64,000 nt of DNA from NCBI RefSeq assembly GCF_025165815.1, contig NZ_JAFFZE010000014.1:248001-312000 (forward strand), in the 5' to 3' direction. This document shows, piece after piece, positions 1-8,790 of the stretch. Origin of the DNA: Actinophytocola gossypii. GTDB taxonomy: Bacteria > Actinomycetota > Actinomycetes > Mycobacteriales > Pseudonocardiaceae. The translations under genes and the position numbers were made by a program. Position 1 is the first letter of the stretch, and each line of letters begins with the position of its first letter. The notes below the pieces were generated by a model. That model saw only the letters and a list, made by a program, of their open reading frames with translations. It ran no database searches and was not told where the DNA came from.

Positions 1-220
1 CGAGCTTCGGGTCGTCGGGCAGGTCCCAGGCGACCACACAGGTCAGGCTGAGCACGGTCAGGCCCTCGGCGAGCTGCATGGCCTGCACCGCGCACGGCAC
101 GTCGACGTGCCGGAAGCTCAGCGCGCCGTCGTCGTCCACGTGCACGTCGTGGAACGCCTCCAGCGCGGTGCGGGCCTTGGTGAGCAGGTCGGCGGTGGTC
201 AACGCCTCCTGTTCGGTCAT
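1..220 (-). CDS. conserved hypothetical protein, N-terminal part (cut by window edge)
   Basis: The first 73 residues read from an ATG at 220 and the frame runs off the left edge. The start overlaps the uppS stop (ATGA), so the two genes are probably translationally coupled. The visible part is acidic and soluble, with an Asp-rich turn (VDDDGALSF) followed by an alternating hydrophobic stretch. This loosely resembles small YbjN-type chaperone-like domains, but the match is weak and no function is assigned. I see no signal peptide or membrane segment. Confidence 0.6.
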   Translation of the reverse strand, partial: MTEQEALTTADLLTKARTALEAFHDVHVDDDGALSFRHVDVPCAVQAMQLAEGLTVLSLTCVVAWDLPDDPKL

Positions 221-1044
221 GGGGTCTCTCCCTCGATGGAGTCGACGGCACCACCGAAGCGCCGGTCGCGGCGGGCGTACTGCTCGCACGCGCGCCACAG
301 GTCGCGCCGGTCGAAGTCCGGCCACAGGATGTCCTGGAACACCAGCTCAGCGTAGGCGGACTGCCACAGCATGAAGTTGGAGGTCCGCTGCTCGCCGGAC
401 GGGCGGATGAACAGGTCCACGTCCGGCATCTCCGGCTGGTACAGGTACCGGGCGATCGTCCGCTGGTCGACCTTCTCCGGGTTGATCTTCCCCTCGGCGG
501 CGAGCCGGGCGATCTCCCGGGCCGCGTCGCCGATCTCGGCCCGGCCGCCGTAGTTGATGCACATGGCGAGGTTCAGCACGTCGTTGCCGGCGGTGCGGCG
601 CTGCGCGGACTCCAGCTCGGCGATCACGCTGCGCCACAGCCGGGGCCGGCGGCCCGCCCAGCGGACCCGCACGCCCATCGCGTCCAGCTCGTCGGTGCGG
701 TGCCGGATGACGTCGCGGGAGAAGCCCATGAGGAAGCGGACCTCCTCGGGGCTGCGGCGCCAGTTCTCGGTGGAGAACGCGTACAGCGACAGCCACTTCA
801 CGCCCAGCTCGATGCACCCGCGGGCCGCCTCGACGACGACGGCCTCGCCGCGCTTGTGCCCCTCGATCCTGGTCAGCCCGCGCTGGTTGGCCCACCGCCC
901 GTTGCCGTCCATCACGATGGCCACGTGCCGGGGCACGAACTCGGCGGGGATGCGCGGAGGTCGCGCGCCGGACGGGTGCGGTTCCGGCGGGTCGACGGTC
1001 GTCCGTGCGCGGGGGGTGGTGCTCGCTCGTCGCCGAAGCAACAT
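217..1044 (-). CDS. uppS: isoprenyl transferase (cis-prenyl diphosphate synthase)
   Basis: 275 residues. Family members condense isopentenyl diphosphate onto an allylic primer to make the C50/C55 lipid carrier used for peptidoglycan and other envelope polymers. The motif MDGNGRWA at about residues 45-52 carries the catalytic Asp, and FSTENWRRS, the INYGGRAEI segment and the C-terminal [11 protein letters not shown] motif with the pyrophosphate-binding Arg follow in the expected order. The first 35 residues are a Pro/Arg-rich extension. The ATG at 1044 follows GGAGTGA at good spacing. The gene lies downstream of recO and era, as Rv2361c does in mycobacteria, and its stop overlaps the next start by 4 bp. 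The exact chain length made cannot be read from sequence. Confidence 0.95.
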   Translation of the reverse strand: MLLRRRASTTPRARTTVDPPEPHPSGARPPRIPAEFVPRHVAIVMDGNGRWANQRGLTRIEGHKRGEAVVVEAARGCIELGVKWLSLYAFSTENWRRSPEEVRFLMGFSRDVIRHRTDELDAMGVRVRWAGRRPRLWRSVIAELESAQRRTAGNDVLNLAMCINYGGRAEIGDAAREIARLAAEGKINPEKVDQRTIARYLYQPEMPDVDLFIRPSGEQRTSNFMLWQSAYAELVFQDILWPDFDRRDLWRACEQYARRDRRFGGAVDSIEGETP

Positions 1045-1073
1045 TCACTCCTTCGGGGGGTCCTGTCGCGACC

Positions 1074-1823
1074 CTACTGACCGCTCGGCACGCCCTTGCG
1101 GTCCACCAGCGGCAGCGAGCGGAGCTGACGCTCGAGGTGCCACTGGAGCAGGGCGGCGATCAGTCCGCTGCCCTCGCGGCGGGCGTTGGGGGAGGCCGCC
1201 TCGGCGACGTCCCAGGTGCCCGACGCGAGCGCGTCCATCAGTACGAGGGTGTCCTGGGCGGGGATCGCGGCACCGGCCGGGCGGCAGCGCGGGCAGACCG
1301 AGCCGCCGGCGGGCACGGAGAACGACCGGTGCGGGCCGGGCTCGTTGCACCGCGCGCACTCACGGACGGCGGGCGCCCAGCCGGCGAAGGCCATCGCCCG
1401 CAGCAGGAACGCGTCGAGGACCAGGGAGGAGTCGCGCTGCCCGTCGGCCAGTGCCCGCAACGCGCCGGTGACCAGCAGGTAGAGCCGAAGAACGGGCTCG
1501 CCCTCCTCCGCGGAGAGCCGATCGGCGGTCTCCAGCACGGCGCAGCCGGCGGTGTAGCGCTGGTAGTCGGACATGATGCCGGCGCCGAACGCGTCGAGGG
1601 TCTGTACCTGGGTGATGATGTCGAGCGTGCGCCCGGTGTAGAACTGCACGTCGACGTGCGCGAACGGCTCCACCCGGGCACCGAACCGGGAGGTGGTCCG
1701 GCGCACGCCCTTCGCCACCGCCCGCACCTTCCCGTGCTTGCGGGTGACGAGCGTGATGATCCGGTCGGCCTCGCCGAGCTTCTGCACGCGCAGCACCACA
1801 CCGGTGTCGCGGTAGAGGCTCAC
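1074..1823 (-). CDS. recO: DNA repair protein RecO
   Basis: 249 residues, the normal length. RecO anneals single strands and helps load RecA in the RecF pathway. It shows the N-terminal OB-fold start (YRDTGVVLR...EADRIITL), an all-helical middle, and a zinc module with Cys at about 156, 159, 177 and 180 (CARC and CPRC). The start is a GTG at 1823 with only a weak purine-rich leader. It sits between era and uppS on the same strand, the order remembered for mycobacteria (Rv2362c). Confidence 0.94.
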   Translation of the reverse strand: MSLYRDTGVVLRVQKLGEADRIITLVTRKHGKVRAVAKGVRRTTSRFGARVEPFAHVDVQFYTGRTLDIITQVQTLDAFGAGIMSDYQRYTAGCAVLETADRLSAEEGEPVLRLYLLVTGALRALADGQRDSSLVLDAFLLRAMAFAGWAPAVRECARCNEPGPHRSFSVPAGGSVCPRCRPAGAAIPAQDTLVLMDALASGTWDVAEAASPNARREGSGLIAALLQWHLERQLRSLPLVDRKGVPSGQ

Positions 1824-1890
1824 CGCCCCATGGTCTCATCCCCCACCGACGGTTTCGGCGCTGGACCGTTCCTCGCCGGCGGCGAACACG

Positions 1891-2799
1891 TCAGAAGCCG
1901 AGGCGGCGGAGCTGCTTCGGGTCGCGCTGCCAGTCCTTGGCGATCTTGACGTGCAGGTGCAGGTAGATCTTGCTGCCGAGCAGGGCGGCGATCTGCCGGC
2001 GGGCGGTCGAGCCGACCGTGCGCAGGCGCTCCCCCTTGTGGCCCAGCACGATGCCTTTCTGGCTGTCGCGCTCGACATACAGGTTGGCGTAGACGTCCAG
2101 CAGGTCGTCGCGGTCCTCGCGGGGGAGGATCTCCTCGACGGTGACCGCGATCGAGTGCGGGAGCTCGTCGCGGACGCCCTCCAGGGCGGCCTCGCGGATC
2201 AGCTCGGCGATCAGGGTCGCCTCCGGCTCGTCGGTCAGCTCGCCGTCGGGGTAGAGCTGGGGGCCCTCGGGCAGGCGGGAGACCAGGACGTCGGCCAGCT
2301 GGTCCACCTGGAAGCCGTCGACGGCCGACACCGGGATCAGGTCGGCGAACTCCAGTACCTCCTGCAGCGCCACCAGCTGGTCGGCGACCTGCTGCCGCGA
2401 CGCCACATCGGTCTTGGTCACGATGCCGACGACCGGCGTGTGCCGCGCCAGCTTCACCAGCTCGGCGGCGATGAACCGGTCCCCCGGCCCGATCTTCTCG
2501 TTCGCCGGCACGCAGAAGCCGATCACGTCCACCTCGGACCAGGTGGCCCGGACCACGTCGTTGAGCCGCTGCCCGAGCAGCGTGCGCGGGCGGTGCAGGC
2601 CGGGGGTGTCGACGATGATCAGCTGGGCGTCCTCGCGGGCGACGATGCCGCGGATGGCGTGCCGGGTCGTCTGCGGCTTGCTCGACGTGATCGCGACCTT
2701 CGCGCCGACGAGCGTGTTCGTCAGCGTGGACTTCCCGGTGTTGGGCCGCCCGACGAAGCAGGCGAAGCCAGAGCGGTGGGGAACGTCCGGTGTGGTCAC
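1891..2799 (-). CDS. era: GTPase Era
   Basis: 302 residues. Era is a GTPase that binds 16S rRNA during 30S assembly. G1 is GRPNTGKST at 17-25, G3 is DTPG at 64-67, and G4 reads TKTD at 128-131 in place of the usual NKxD. The C-terminal third carries the KH RNA-binding domain with the VLGHKGERLR loop. The start is GTG at 2799. Upstream and downstream neighbours (cytidine-deaminase-like gene, corC-like, ybeY, recO) are the usual actinobacterial era neighbourhood and fit a ribosome-maturation role. Confidence 0.95.
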   Translation of the reverse strand: MTTPDVPHRSGFACFVGRPNTGKSTLTNTLVGAKVAITSSKPQTTRHAIRGIVAREDAQLIIVDTPGLHRPRTLLGQRLNDVVRATWSEVDVIGFCVPANEKIGPGDRFIAAELVKLARHTPVVGIVTKTDVASRQQVADQLVALQEVLEFADLIPVSAVDGFQVDQLADVLVSRLPEGPQLYPDGELTDEPEATLIAELIREAALEGVRDELPHSIAVTVEEILPREDRDDLLDVYANLYVERDSQKGIVLGHKGERLRTVGSTARRQIAALLGSKIYLHLHVKIAKDWQRDPKQLRRLGF

Positions 2800-2819
2800 C
2801 CGCTCATTGTCGCCCTCGG

Positions 2820-3143
2820 TCAGTGCAGCGCACCGGACGGGTCGGCGTGCAGCACCGGCGCGTCCGCGGTCAGGTCGGCGACCGCGGCCAGCGACGCGGG
2901 GTCGAGCTTCTGCTCGTCGGTCACCACCACCGCCGCCTCCAGCCCCTCGACGCCGGACGACACCGCGGCCGCGACCGCCGCCTGCAACGCCGTGAGCGAC
3001 AGCGACGGCAGCGCCACCGTCGCCGCCACGTACGTCCGGCCGTCCAGGTCACGCACCGCCGCCCCCTCGACGGCACCGGTCCGCGCCCTCGCCGACCTGG
3101 CCAGGGTGATCAGCTTCGCGTCCTCGGGGTCCAGGTCAGGCAC
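2820..3143 (-). CDS. small cytidine-deaminase-like protein lacking zinc ligands
   Basis: 107 residues starting at a GTG that overlaps the end of the corC-like gene by 8 bp. The strand and turn pattern (DGRTYVAATVALPSLSLTALQAAVAAA) resembles the cytidine deaminase fold, and databases often name these proteins that way. The zinc motifs needed for catalysis (H/C-A-E and P-C-x-x-C) are absent; the aligned stretch reads ALQAAV. It is therefore unlikely to deaminate anything. It corresponds in position to M. tuberculosis Rv2365c. The role is unknown, but its fixed place between era and the CBS-domain gene suggests a link to them. Confidence 0.75.
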   Translation of the reverse strand: MPDLDPEDAKLITLARSARARTGAVEGAAVRDLDGRTYVAATVALPSLSLTALQAAVAAAVSSGVEGLEAAVVVTDEQKLDPASLAAVADLTADAPVLHADPSGALH

Positions 3144-4467
3144 GCTCCACGCTCCTCTCGTCCTCGCCGTCGGCGGTCTCGGTCGTGGCGACGGCGGCGG
3201 GCACGGCCCGCGCCACCACCGACGTGATGCGCATCCGGCCTCGGTTGTCCTTGCCGCCCTCGGCCCGCAGCCGCAGGCCCGCGATCTCGGCCTCGGTGCC
3301 CGGCAGCGGTACCCGGCCGAGCCGCTGGGCCAGCAGGCCTCCGACGGTCTCCACGTCGTGCTCCCCCAGCTCGGTGCCGAACAGCTCGCCGAGGTCGGCG
3401 ACCGGCAGCCGGGAGCTGACCCGCACCGCGCCGTCGTCGAGGTGCTCGACCGGCGGGCGGTCCTCGGTGTCGGACTCGTCGGTGATCTCGCCGACGATCT
3501 CCTCCAGGATGTCCTCGATGGTCAGCAGCCCGGCGGTGCCGCCGTACTCGTCGACCGCGACGGCCAGGTGGTTGCGGGATAGCTGCATCTCGCGCAGCAG
3601 GTCGTCGAGGCGCTTGGTGTCCGGCACGAACGTGGCCTCGCCCATCAGCTCGCCGACCCGGCGCTGCAGGTCGCCGCCCCGCGCGTCCAGGGCGACCTTC
3701 ACCAGCTCCTTGAGGTTCACCACGCCGACGATCTCGTCGACCGACTCGCCGATCACCGGCAGCCGGGTGTAGCCGGTGCGCAGGGACAGCGCGAGCGCCT
3801 GCCGGACGGACTTGGTCTGCTCGATCCACACCATCTCGGTCCGCGGCACCATCACCTCGCGGGCGATCGTGCCGCGCAGCTCGAACACCGAGTGGATCAT
3901 CTCGCGCTCGCCCTCGTCGACGACGCCGCTCTCCTGCGCCAGGTCGACCAGCTCGCGCAGCTCCACCTCGGAGGAGAACGGCCCCTGCCGGAACCCGCGA
4001 CCGGGCGTGATCGCGTTACCGACGACGATCAGGAACCGGGACAGCGGCCCCAGCACGGTCCCGAGCGCCCGCACCGGCCCGGCCGCGATCAGCCCGACGG
4101 CGTAGGGGTGCTGGCGGCCCAGGGTGCGCGGCCCGACGCCGACCAGCACGTAGGACACGACGAGCATGCCGACCGCGGCGACCAGCCCGGCGATCCAGCC
4201 GCGCTCGATGAGCTGCATGCAGGCGACGGTGACGATGACGGTGGCGGCCAGCTCGCAGCCCAGCCGGAGCAGCAGCAGGAGGTTGATGTGCCGGGGCCGG
4301 TCGGACACCACCGCGATCAGCTGTCTGGCGCCCGCGCGGCCGGTGCGCAGCAGGCCCTCGACGCGGGCGCGGGACACCGCGGACAGGGCCGCGTCGGCGC
4401 ACGCGAACAGACCGGCGGCCACCACGAGCAGCACTGCGATCACCAGTAAGCCCGCCGAGTCCGACAC
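3136..4467 (-). CDS. hemolysin-family CBS-domain membrane protein (CorC/CNNM type)
   Basis: 443 residues from a GTG at 4467, chosen because a GGGGGAAG leader precedes it and it lies 13 bases after the ybeY stop; a longer frame would run into ybeY. The N-terminal DUF21 region has about four membrane segments to residue ~180. It is followed by two CBS modules (around VMVPRTEMVWIE and EIVGVVNLKEL), then a CorC_HlyC domain near the C-terminus (VSSRLPVADLGELFG). Family members are implicated in divalent cation, mainly Mg2+, efflux or homeostasis. It matches Rv2366c in position. Hemolytic activity is not implied. Confidence 0.9.
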   Translation of the reverse strand: MSDSAGLLVIAVLLVVAAGLFACADAALSAVSRARVEGLLRTGRAGARQLIAVVSDRPRHINLLLLLRLGCELAATVIVTVACMQLIERGWIAGLVAAVGMLVVSYVLVGVGPRTLGRQHPYAVGLIAAGPVRALGTVLGPLSRFLIVVGNAITPGRGFRQGPFSSEVELRELVDLAQESGVVDEGEREMIHSVFELRGTIAREVMVPRTEMVWIEQTKSVRQALALSLRTGYTRLPVIGESVDEIVGVVNLKELVKVALDARGGDLQRRVGELMGEATFVPDTKRLDDLLREMQLSRNHLAVAVDEYGGTAGLLTIEDILEEIVGEITDESDTEDRPPVEHLDDGAVRVSSRLPVADLGELFGTELGEHDVETVGGLLAQRLGRVPLPGTEAEIAGLRLRAEGGKDNRGRMRITSVVARAVPAAVATTETADGEDERSVERA

Positions 4468-4480
4468 CGCTTCCCCCCGC

Positions 4481-5038
4481 TTACTCGTCCGGCTGTTTGT
4501 CCTGCTCGGGCGCGGTGAGCCCGACGGCACCGAGCAGCTTGTCGTCCTCGCGGCGCTGCGCGGCCCGGCGCTCCGCGGCGGCGCGTTCGGTCCTGAAGTC
4601 GGCCAGGATCCGCTTCTGCAGGGTGAACATCTCGCGTTCCTCGGCCTGTTCGGCGTGGTCGTAGCCGAGCAGGTGCAGCACGCCGTGGACGGTCAGCAGG
4701 TGCAGCTCGTCCATCAGGCTGTGGCCGGCCTTGTGCGCCTGGTCGCGGGCGAACCGCGGGCACAGCACCAGGTCACCGAGCAGGGTTGGCCCGAGGTCCG
4801 GGGCGTCGGGCCTGCGGGCCGAGTCGAGCTCGTCCATCGGGAAGGCCATGACGTCGGTCGGCCCGGGGAGGTCGAGGTAGCGCTCGTGCAGGTCGGCCAT
4901 CACGTCCAGCCCGACGAGCATGACCGACAGCTCGGCGAGCCGGCTGACCCGCATCCGGTCCAGCGCGAACCGCGCGGCGGCGACGATCGACGGCTCGTCG
5001 ACCACCACGCCCGACTCGTTGGCGATCTCGATACTCAC
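4481..5038 (-). CDS. ybeY: rRNA maturation endoribonuclease YbeY
   Basis: 185 residues, GTG start at 5038 after GAGGGGGCGAC. The metal-binding motif [11 protein letters not shown] at 118-128 supplies the three His that hold the catalytic zinc. YbeY acts in 16S rRNA 3'-end processing and ribosome quality control. The last ~30 residues form a charged Glu/Arg tail beyond the catalytic core. It lies between phoH and the CBS-domain gene, the standard arrangement (Rv2367c). Confidence 0.95.
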   Translation of the reverse strand: MSIEIANESGVVVDEPSIVAAARFALDRMRVSRLAELSVMLVGLDVMADLHERYLDLPGPTDVMAFPMDELDSARRPDAPDLGPTLLGDLVLCPRFARDQAHKAGHSLMDELHLLTVHGVLHLLGYDHAEQAEEREMFTLQKRILADFRTERAAAERRAAQRREDDKLLGAVGLTAPEQDKQPDE

Positions 5039-5118
5039 GTCGCCCCCTCGCGGGCTCGGTCGCGCCGCTCGCGGTCGCCCTGTGACATTGGTTCGCTCGC
5101 AAGCTCACTCACGTGTCG

Positions 5119-7290
5119 TCAGCGTCCCCGTCGCGCCTGCCCGCGTGGACCCTGGTGCCGCACGGTGCTCTCCTCGGCGTCCTGGGTGGCCTGCCAGCGG
5201 TCGTAGGCGTCCACGATGTCGCCGACCAGCTTGTGCCGCACGACGTCGTTGCTGCTCAGCACGGAGAAGTGCACGTCGTCGACGCCTTCGAGGATGCCCT
5301 GTACGACCTTGAGCCCGCTCTTCTGGCCGCCCGGCAGGTCGACCTGCGTGACATCCCCGGTGACCACGATCTTGGACCCGAACCCGAGCCGGGTCAGGAA
5401 CATCTTCATCTGCTCCGGCGAGGTGTTCTGCGCCTCGTCGAGGATGATGAAGGCGTCGTTGAGCGTGTTGTGGGTCAGCAGGTAGTCCTCGGTGACGTAC
5501 AGCGAGTCCTCGGCAGCCACTTGGATGCAGACGGCTTCCTCGGTGCCGGCGGGGTCGATGCGGTCGATGAACCGCATCGGGCGACCGCTGCCGGTGGCGT
5601 TGTACTTGTCGCGCTTCCGGCGCAGTCGGAACGGTTCGACTCCTGCCGGCAACCGGATGTCGACGACGTGGCTGTCGTGCCGGTAGGGCACGTCGCGCCC
5701 CTTCGCCCGCCCCGGGCGCCGGGCGTCCTTGAGCCGGGTGTGGGTGTAGGCCACTCCGCCCAGCGAGCGCACCAGGGTGACCACGTCGTCCCTGAGCCGC
5801 GGCGAGGTCGTCCCGTACTGAACTCGGCAGGTCCGGCCGCGTTGGGTGACCGGACCACCGTCGGAGTCCAGCAGGCCTTGGAGCACGGCGAGGCGGACCT
5901 CCGCCGCGTTGTTCAGGTACTCCTCCGGAACGAACTTCGAGTTCGACCTGGAACCGCAGAGCCCGAGTCGGCGCATCACCTCGGTGATCGGGTTCGCGAT
6001 CGTCACCGTGTCGCCTGGCTGACGAACCCGATTCAACACGTAGTCCGGCCCGGACTTCCACCGAGCCTGAATGCCGGGCACCAGGCTCTCCAGCACCTCC
6101 GCCAGCTCGGGGTCCTCGGTCGCGAAGCCCGGGGTGGTCGAGCCGGTCAGGCAGCCGTCGCCGAGGAGGAGGCCGAGGGCGTATGGGTCGAGGGGGACCT
6201 CGCGTTCCGGCAACGCCACGGGCTTGCTCAGCAGGGGAAGCTCGTAGTTCCGGTAGTGGGCGGTGCGTAGCTTGCCCACCATCTCCTTGGTCTCCACCAC
6301 ACGCCACGGCCTCGACCGCGCACGGTCGTACTGGTTCTTGACCGCCCAGAGGTGGTCTTCCGAGCAGAGCGTGGACGCGCCGTCCTGGGTGGTGACGCGG
6401 TAGATCTTCTTCGGCCCCTGCGGGTAAACGCCGAGGACCGGGGTGGGCTCGCCGTTGGAGCCGACCACCAGGTCGCCGACCTCGAGCTCGCCGATCGGGC
6501 GGAAGCCGGACGGGGTGAGGACCTTGGTGTGCACCGGCTGCGCGCGACCCCGCATGTACGCGAGTGGGGCAACTTCGATCGTGCCGGCCTGCATGAGGCG
6601 GGGGATCGACTCGGGGTCGACCATGTCGTGCAGGGCGTCGTAGAGGGGGCGCAGGTAGGGGTCGATCTTCTCGTAGAGGGTGCCAGGGAGGAAGCCGAGG
6701 CGTTCGCCCGCCTCGACGGCGGGGCGGGTGAGGATGATGCGGTTGACCTGCTTGGCCTGCAGGGCCTGCACGGCCTTGGCCATCGCGAGGTAGGTCTTGC
6801 CGGTGCCGGCCGGGCCGATGCAGAAGACGACCGTGTGCTGGTCGATCGCGTCGACGTAGCGCTTCTGGTTGAGCGTCTTCGGGCGGATGGTGCGGCCGCG
6901 GCGGGAGACGATGTCGAGGCTGAGCACCTCGGCGGGCGACTCGGCGGCGCCGGCGGACAGCATGGCGACCGTGCGGCGGACGGCGTCCGGCCCGAGCTGC
7001 TGGCCCTTGCCGGCGAGGGTCACCAGTTCGGCGAACACGCGCTCGGCGAAGGCCACGTCGGCGGGTTCACCGGAAAGGGTGACCTCGTTGCCTCGGACGT
7101 GGATGTCGGCGTCGAGCAGGTCCTCGGCGACCCGGAGGTTCTCGTCGCGGGAGCCGAGCAGGGCGAGGACCGCCTGGTCGGGGACGACGAACCGGGACTG
7201 GGCCGGCGTTCCGAGCGAGCCCGCCTCGGCCGGGCCGTTGGTCGACTGTGCAGAAGTCTGGGGCGCGTCGCCCCGTGCGGTACCGGTCAC
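5119..7290 (-). CDS. phoH: PhoH-family ATPase interrupted by an intein
   Basis: 723 codons in one uninterrupted frame from a GTG at 7290. Without the insert the host is about 364 residues, the usual PhoH size. Residues ~33-120 form a KH-like N-terminal region. Walker A is GPAGTGKT (159-166). The substrate-side segment TRPAVEAGERLGFLPG lies at 188-203. Walker B IILDEAQN begins near 615, and VVTGDVTQVDLP is at 642-653. The insert falls after MRGR and before TLNDAFIILDEAQ, so it separates the two halves of the ATPase and must be spliced out for function. PhoH proteins are RNA-linked ATPases or helicases, often next to ybeY as here. The C-terminus is basic (RGQARRGR). Confidence 0.93.
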   Translation of the reverse strand: MTGTARGDAPQTSAQSTNGPAEAGSLGTPAQSRFVVPDQAVLALLGSRDENLRVAEDLLDADIHVRGNEVTLSGEPADVAFAERVFAELVTLAGKGQQLGPDAVRRTVAMLSAGAAESPAEVLSLDIVSRRGRTIRPKTLNQKRYVDAIDQHTVVFCIGPAGTGKTYLAMAKAVQALQAKQVNRIILTRPAVEAGERLGFLPGTLYEKIDPYLRPLYDALHDMVDPESIPRLMQAGTIEVAPLAYMRGRAQPVHTKVLTPSGFRPIGELEVGDLVVGSNGEPTPVLGVYPQGPKKIYRVTTQDGASTLCSEDHLWAVKNQYDRARSRPWRVVETKEMVGKLRTAHYRNYELPLLSKPVALPEREVPLDPYALGLLLGDGCLTGSTTPGFATEDPELAEVLESLVPGIQARWKSGPDYVLNRVRQPGDTVTIANPITEVMRRLGLCGSRSNSKFVPEEYLNNAAEVRLAVLQGLLDSDGGPVTQRGRTCRVQYGTTSPRLRDDVVTLVRSLGGVAYTHTRLKDARRPGRAKGRDVPYRHDSHVVDIRLPAGVEPFRLRRKRDKYNATGSGRPMRFIDRIDPAGTEEAVCIQVAAEDSLYVTEDYLLTHNTLNDAFIILDEAQNTSPEQMKMFLTRLGFGSKIVVTGDVTQVDLPGGQKSGLKVVQGILEGVDDVHFSVLSSNDVVRHKLVGDIVDAYDRWQATQDAEESTVRHQGPRGQARRGR
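5467..6543 (-). other. class 3 intein with LAGLIDADG homing endonuclease
   Basis: Residues 250-608 of the PhoH frame (359 aa). The C-terminal junction is canonical: DYLLTHN followed by extein Thr609. Residue 1 is Ala (AQPVHTKV), not Cys or Ser, yet the class 3 Trp-Cys-Thr set is present: Trp in block B (CSEDHLWAV), Cys in block F (EAVCIQV, Cys588) and the Thr before HN in block G. Two dodecapeptide motifs, YALGLLLGDG (370-379) and VLQGLLDSDG (469-478), with KFVPEEYL between them, mark a DOD-type homing endonuclease. Splicing chemistry is inferred from these residues. Confidence 0.9.
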
Positions 7291-7398
7291 GTGCTTTCGG
7301 TCCTGCCTTCTGCGCTGGTCGCGCCCGCTCGTCGATCCGTGTCGCCAGCAATGCTAGCCGCACCCACCGACATCCCGCATCGACGTTGCGTCCGCCGG

Positions 7399-7752
7399 TC
7401 AGCCGGTCGGTCGGCCGAACGTCCCGAGCTGCTCCCCGCCGAGGACGTGCAGGTGGGCGTGGAACACGGTCCGTCCGGCGTGCTCACCGGTGTTGAACAC
7501 CAGCCGGTATCCGGGCTCGGCCATGCCCTCGAGCCGGGCCACCTCGGCTCCGGCGCCGACGACGTCGGCCAGCAGTCGCGGGTCGGCGGCGGCCAGCGCG
7601 GCGGCGTCCTCGTGGTGGGCCTTCGGGACGACCAGGACGTGCACGTCAGCCTGCGGGTTGATGTCCCGGAAGGCGAGCGTCGTCGGGGTCTCGTGCACCT
7701 TCGTGGACGGAACGTCCCCGGCGACGATCTTGCAGAACAGGCAGTCCGACAT
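7399..7752 (-). CDS. HIT-family nucleotide hydrolase/transferase
   Basis: 117 residues from ATG 7752. The catalytic histidine triad HAHLHV is at 98-103 and the N-terminal CLFCKIVAGDVPS segment is typical of the HINT branch, whose members remove AMP or related groups from nucleoside phosphoramidates. The two Cys at residues 4 and 7 match the zinc-binding pair of this branch. It lies 9 bases upstream of the LigD-type polymerase stop and downstream of that gene, so the two could be cotranscribed. The physiological substrate is unknown. Confidence 0.92.
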   Translation of the reverse strand: MSDCLFCKIVAGDVPSTKVHETPTTLAFRDINPQADVHVLVVPKAHHEDAAALAAADPRLLADVVGAGAEVARLEGMAEPGYRLVFNTGEHAGRTVFHAHLHVLGGEQLGTFGRPTG

Positions 7753-7761
7753 GCGTGCAGG

Positions 7762-8709
7762 CTAATCGGTCGGCTCGGCCGGGAGATCGTCCCGGTCGGC
7801 CCATTCGAGGAGTTCGTCGAGCGAGTACACGGCGTCGTCGATCCCCGCGTGCAGGTCGCCCAGCTCCGCGTACCGCGCGGGCACCGTGGCGATCGTGAAG
7901 TCCCGGGGATCGACGTCGTCCAGCTCGTCCCACCGGATCGGTGTCGACACCCGCGCCTCCGGCACGCCGATCACCGAGTACGCGCTCCGGATCGTGTGGT
8001 CCCGCGCGTTCTGGTTGTAGTCGACGAACACGGTGCTCGGATCCCGTTCCCGGCGCCACCAGCTCAGATCCACGAGGTCACCGGCCCGCCGCTCCACCTC
8101 CCGCGCGAACGCGTGCGCCGCCCGCCGCACGTCCGCGAACCCCCACCGGGGCTCGATCCGCACGTAGATGTGCAGCCCCTTGCCGCCGGACGTCTTGGGC
8201 CACCCCACCGCGCCCAGTTCGTCCAACACCTCCCGCGCGACTCCCGCGACCCGCCGCACCCGCTCGAACGAGCAGTCCGGCATCGGGTCCAGGTCGATCC
8301 GCCACTCGTCCGGCTTCTCGGTGTCCGCCCGCCGCGAGTTCCACGGATGGAACTCCACACAGGACATCTGCACGGCCCACGCCACGCTGGCCAACTCGGT
8401 CACACACAGCTCGTACGCGTGCCGCCCGTACCGGGGAAAGTCGACCCGCACCGTCTCCACCCACGGCGGCGCCCCTCGCGGCAGCCGCTTCTGGTGCACC
8501 TTCTCCCCGTCGACCCCGTCGGGAAACCGGTGCATCATGCACGGCCGCTCCCGCAACGCCCGCACCACCCCGTCCCCCACGGCCAGGTAGTACCGCACCA
8601 GATCCAGCTTCGTCTCCCCCCGAGCCGAAAAGTAGACCCGCTGCGGATTGGAGACCCGCACAACCCGATCCCCAACCTCGATCTCCTCAACCGGAGTCCC
8701 CTTACCCAC
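7762..8709 (-). CDS. stand-alone LigD-type DNA polymerase/primase domain protein
   Basis: 315 residues from a GTG at 8709 (VGKGTPVEEIEVG). This start is chosen because the conserved family sequence begins there and the open frame farther upstream is low-complexity and repeat DNA. It is the polymerase domain of bacterial non-homologous end joining. RIDLDPMPD supplies the two metal-binding Asp, GGKGLHIYVRIEP follows, and the distal motif FVDYNQNARDHTIRSAYS is present. There is no ligase or nuclease domain and no ku gene nearby. It may extend primers or fill gaps with ribonucleotides alongside a separate ligase elsewhere. Confidence 0.88.
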   Translation of the reverse strand: MGKGTPVEEIEVGDRVVRVSNPQRVYFSARGETKLDLVRYYLAVGDGVVRALRERPCMMHRFPDGVDGEKVHQKRLPRGAPPWVETVRVDFPRYGRHAYELCVTELASVAWAVQMSCVEFHPWNSRRADTEKPDEWRIDLDPMPDCSFERVRRVAGVAREVLDELGAVGWPKTSGGKGLHIYVRIEPRWGFADVRRAAHAFAREVERRAGDLVDLSWWRRERDPSTVFVDYNQNARDHTIRSAYSVIGVPEARVSTPIRWDELDDVDPRDFTIATVPARYAELGDLHAGIDDAVYSLDELLEWADRDDLPAEPTD

Positions 8710-8790
8710 CCCCCAAACGTAAACCCCTCCCCCACCCCCGCAACCCCCAAACCGCCCCACCCCACCCAACAACACCACAAACCGCCCGCG

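Noticed and set aside
5467-6543. Standard class 1 intein
   Set aside because: Residue 1 is Ala, so the N-S acyl shift cannot start there; the Trp/Cys/Thr set fits class 3.
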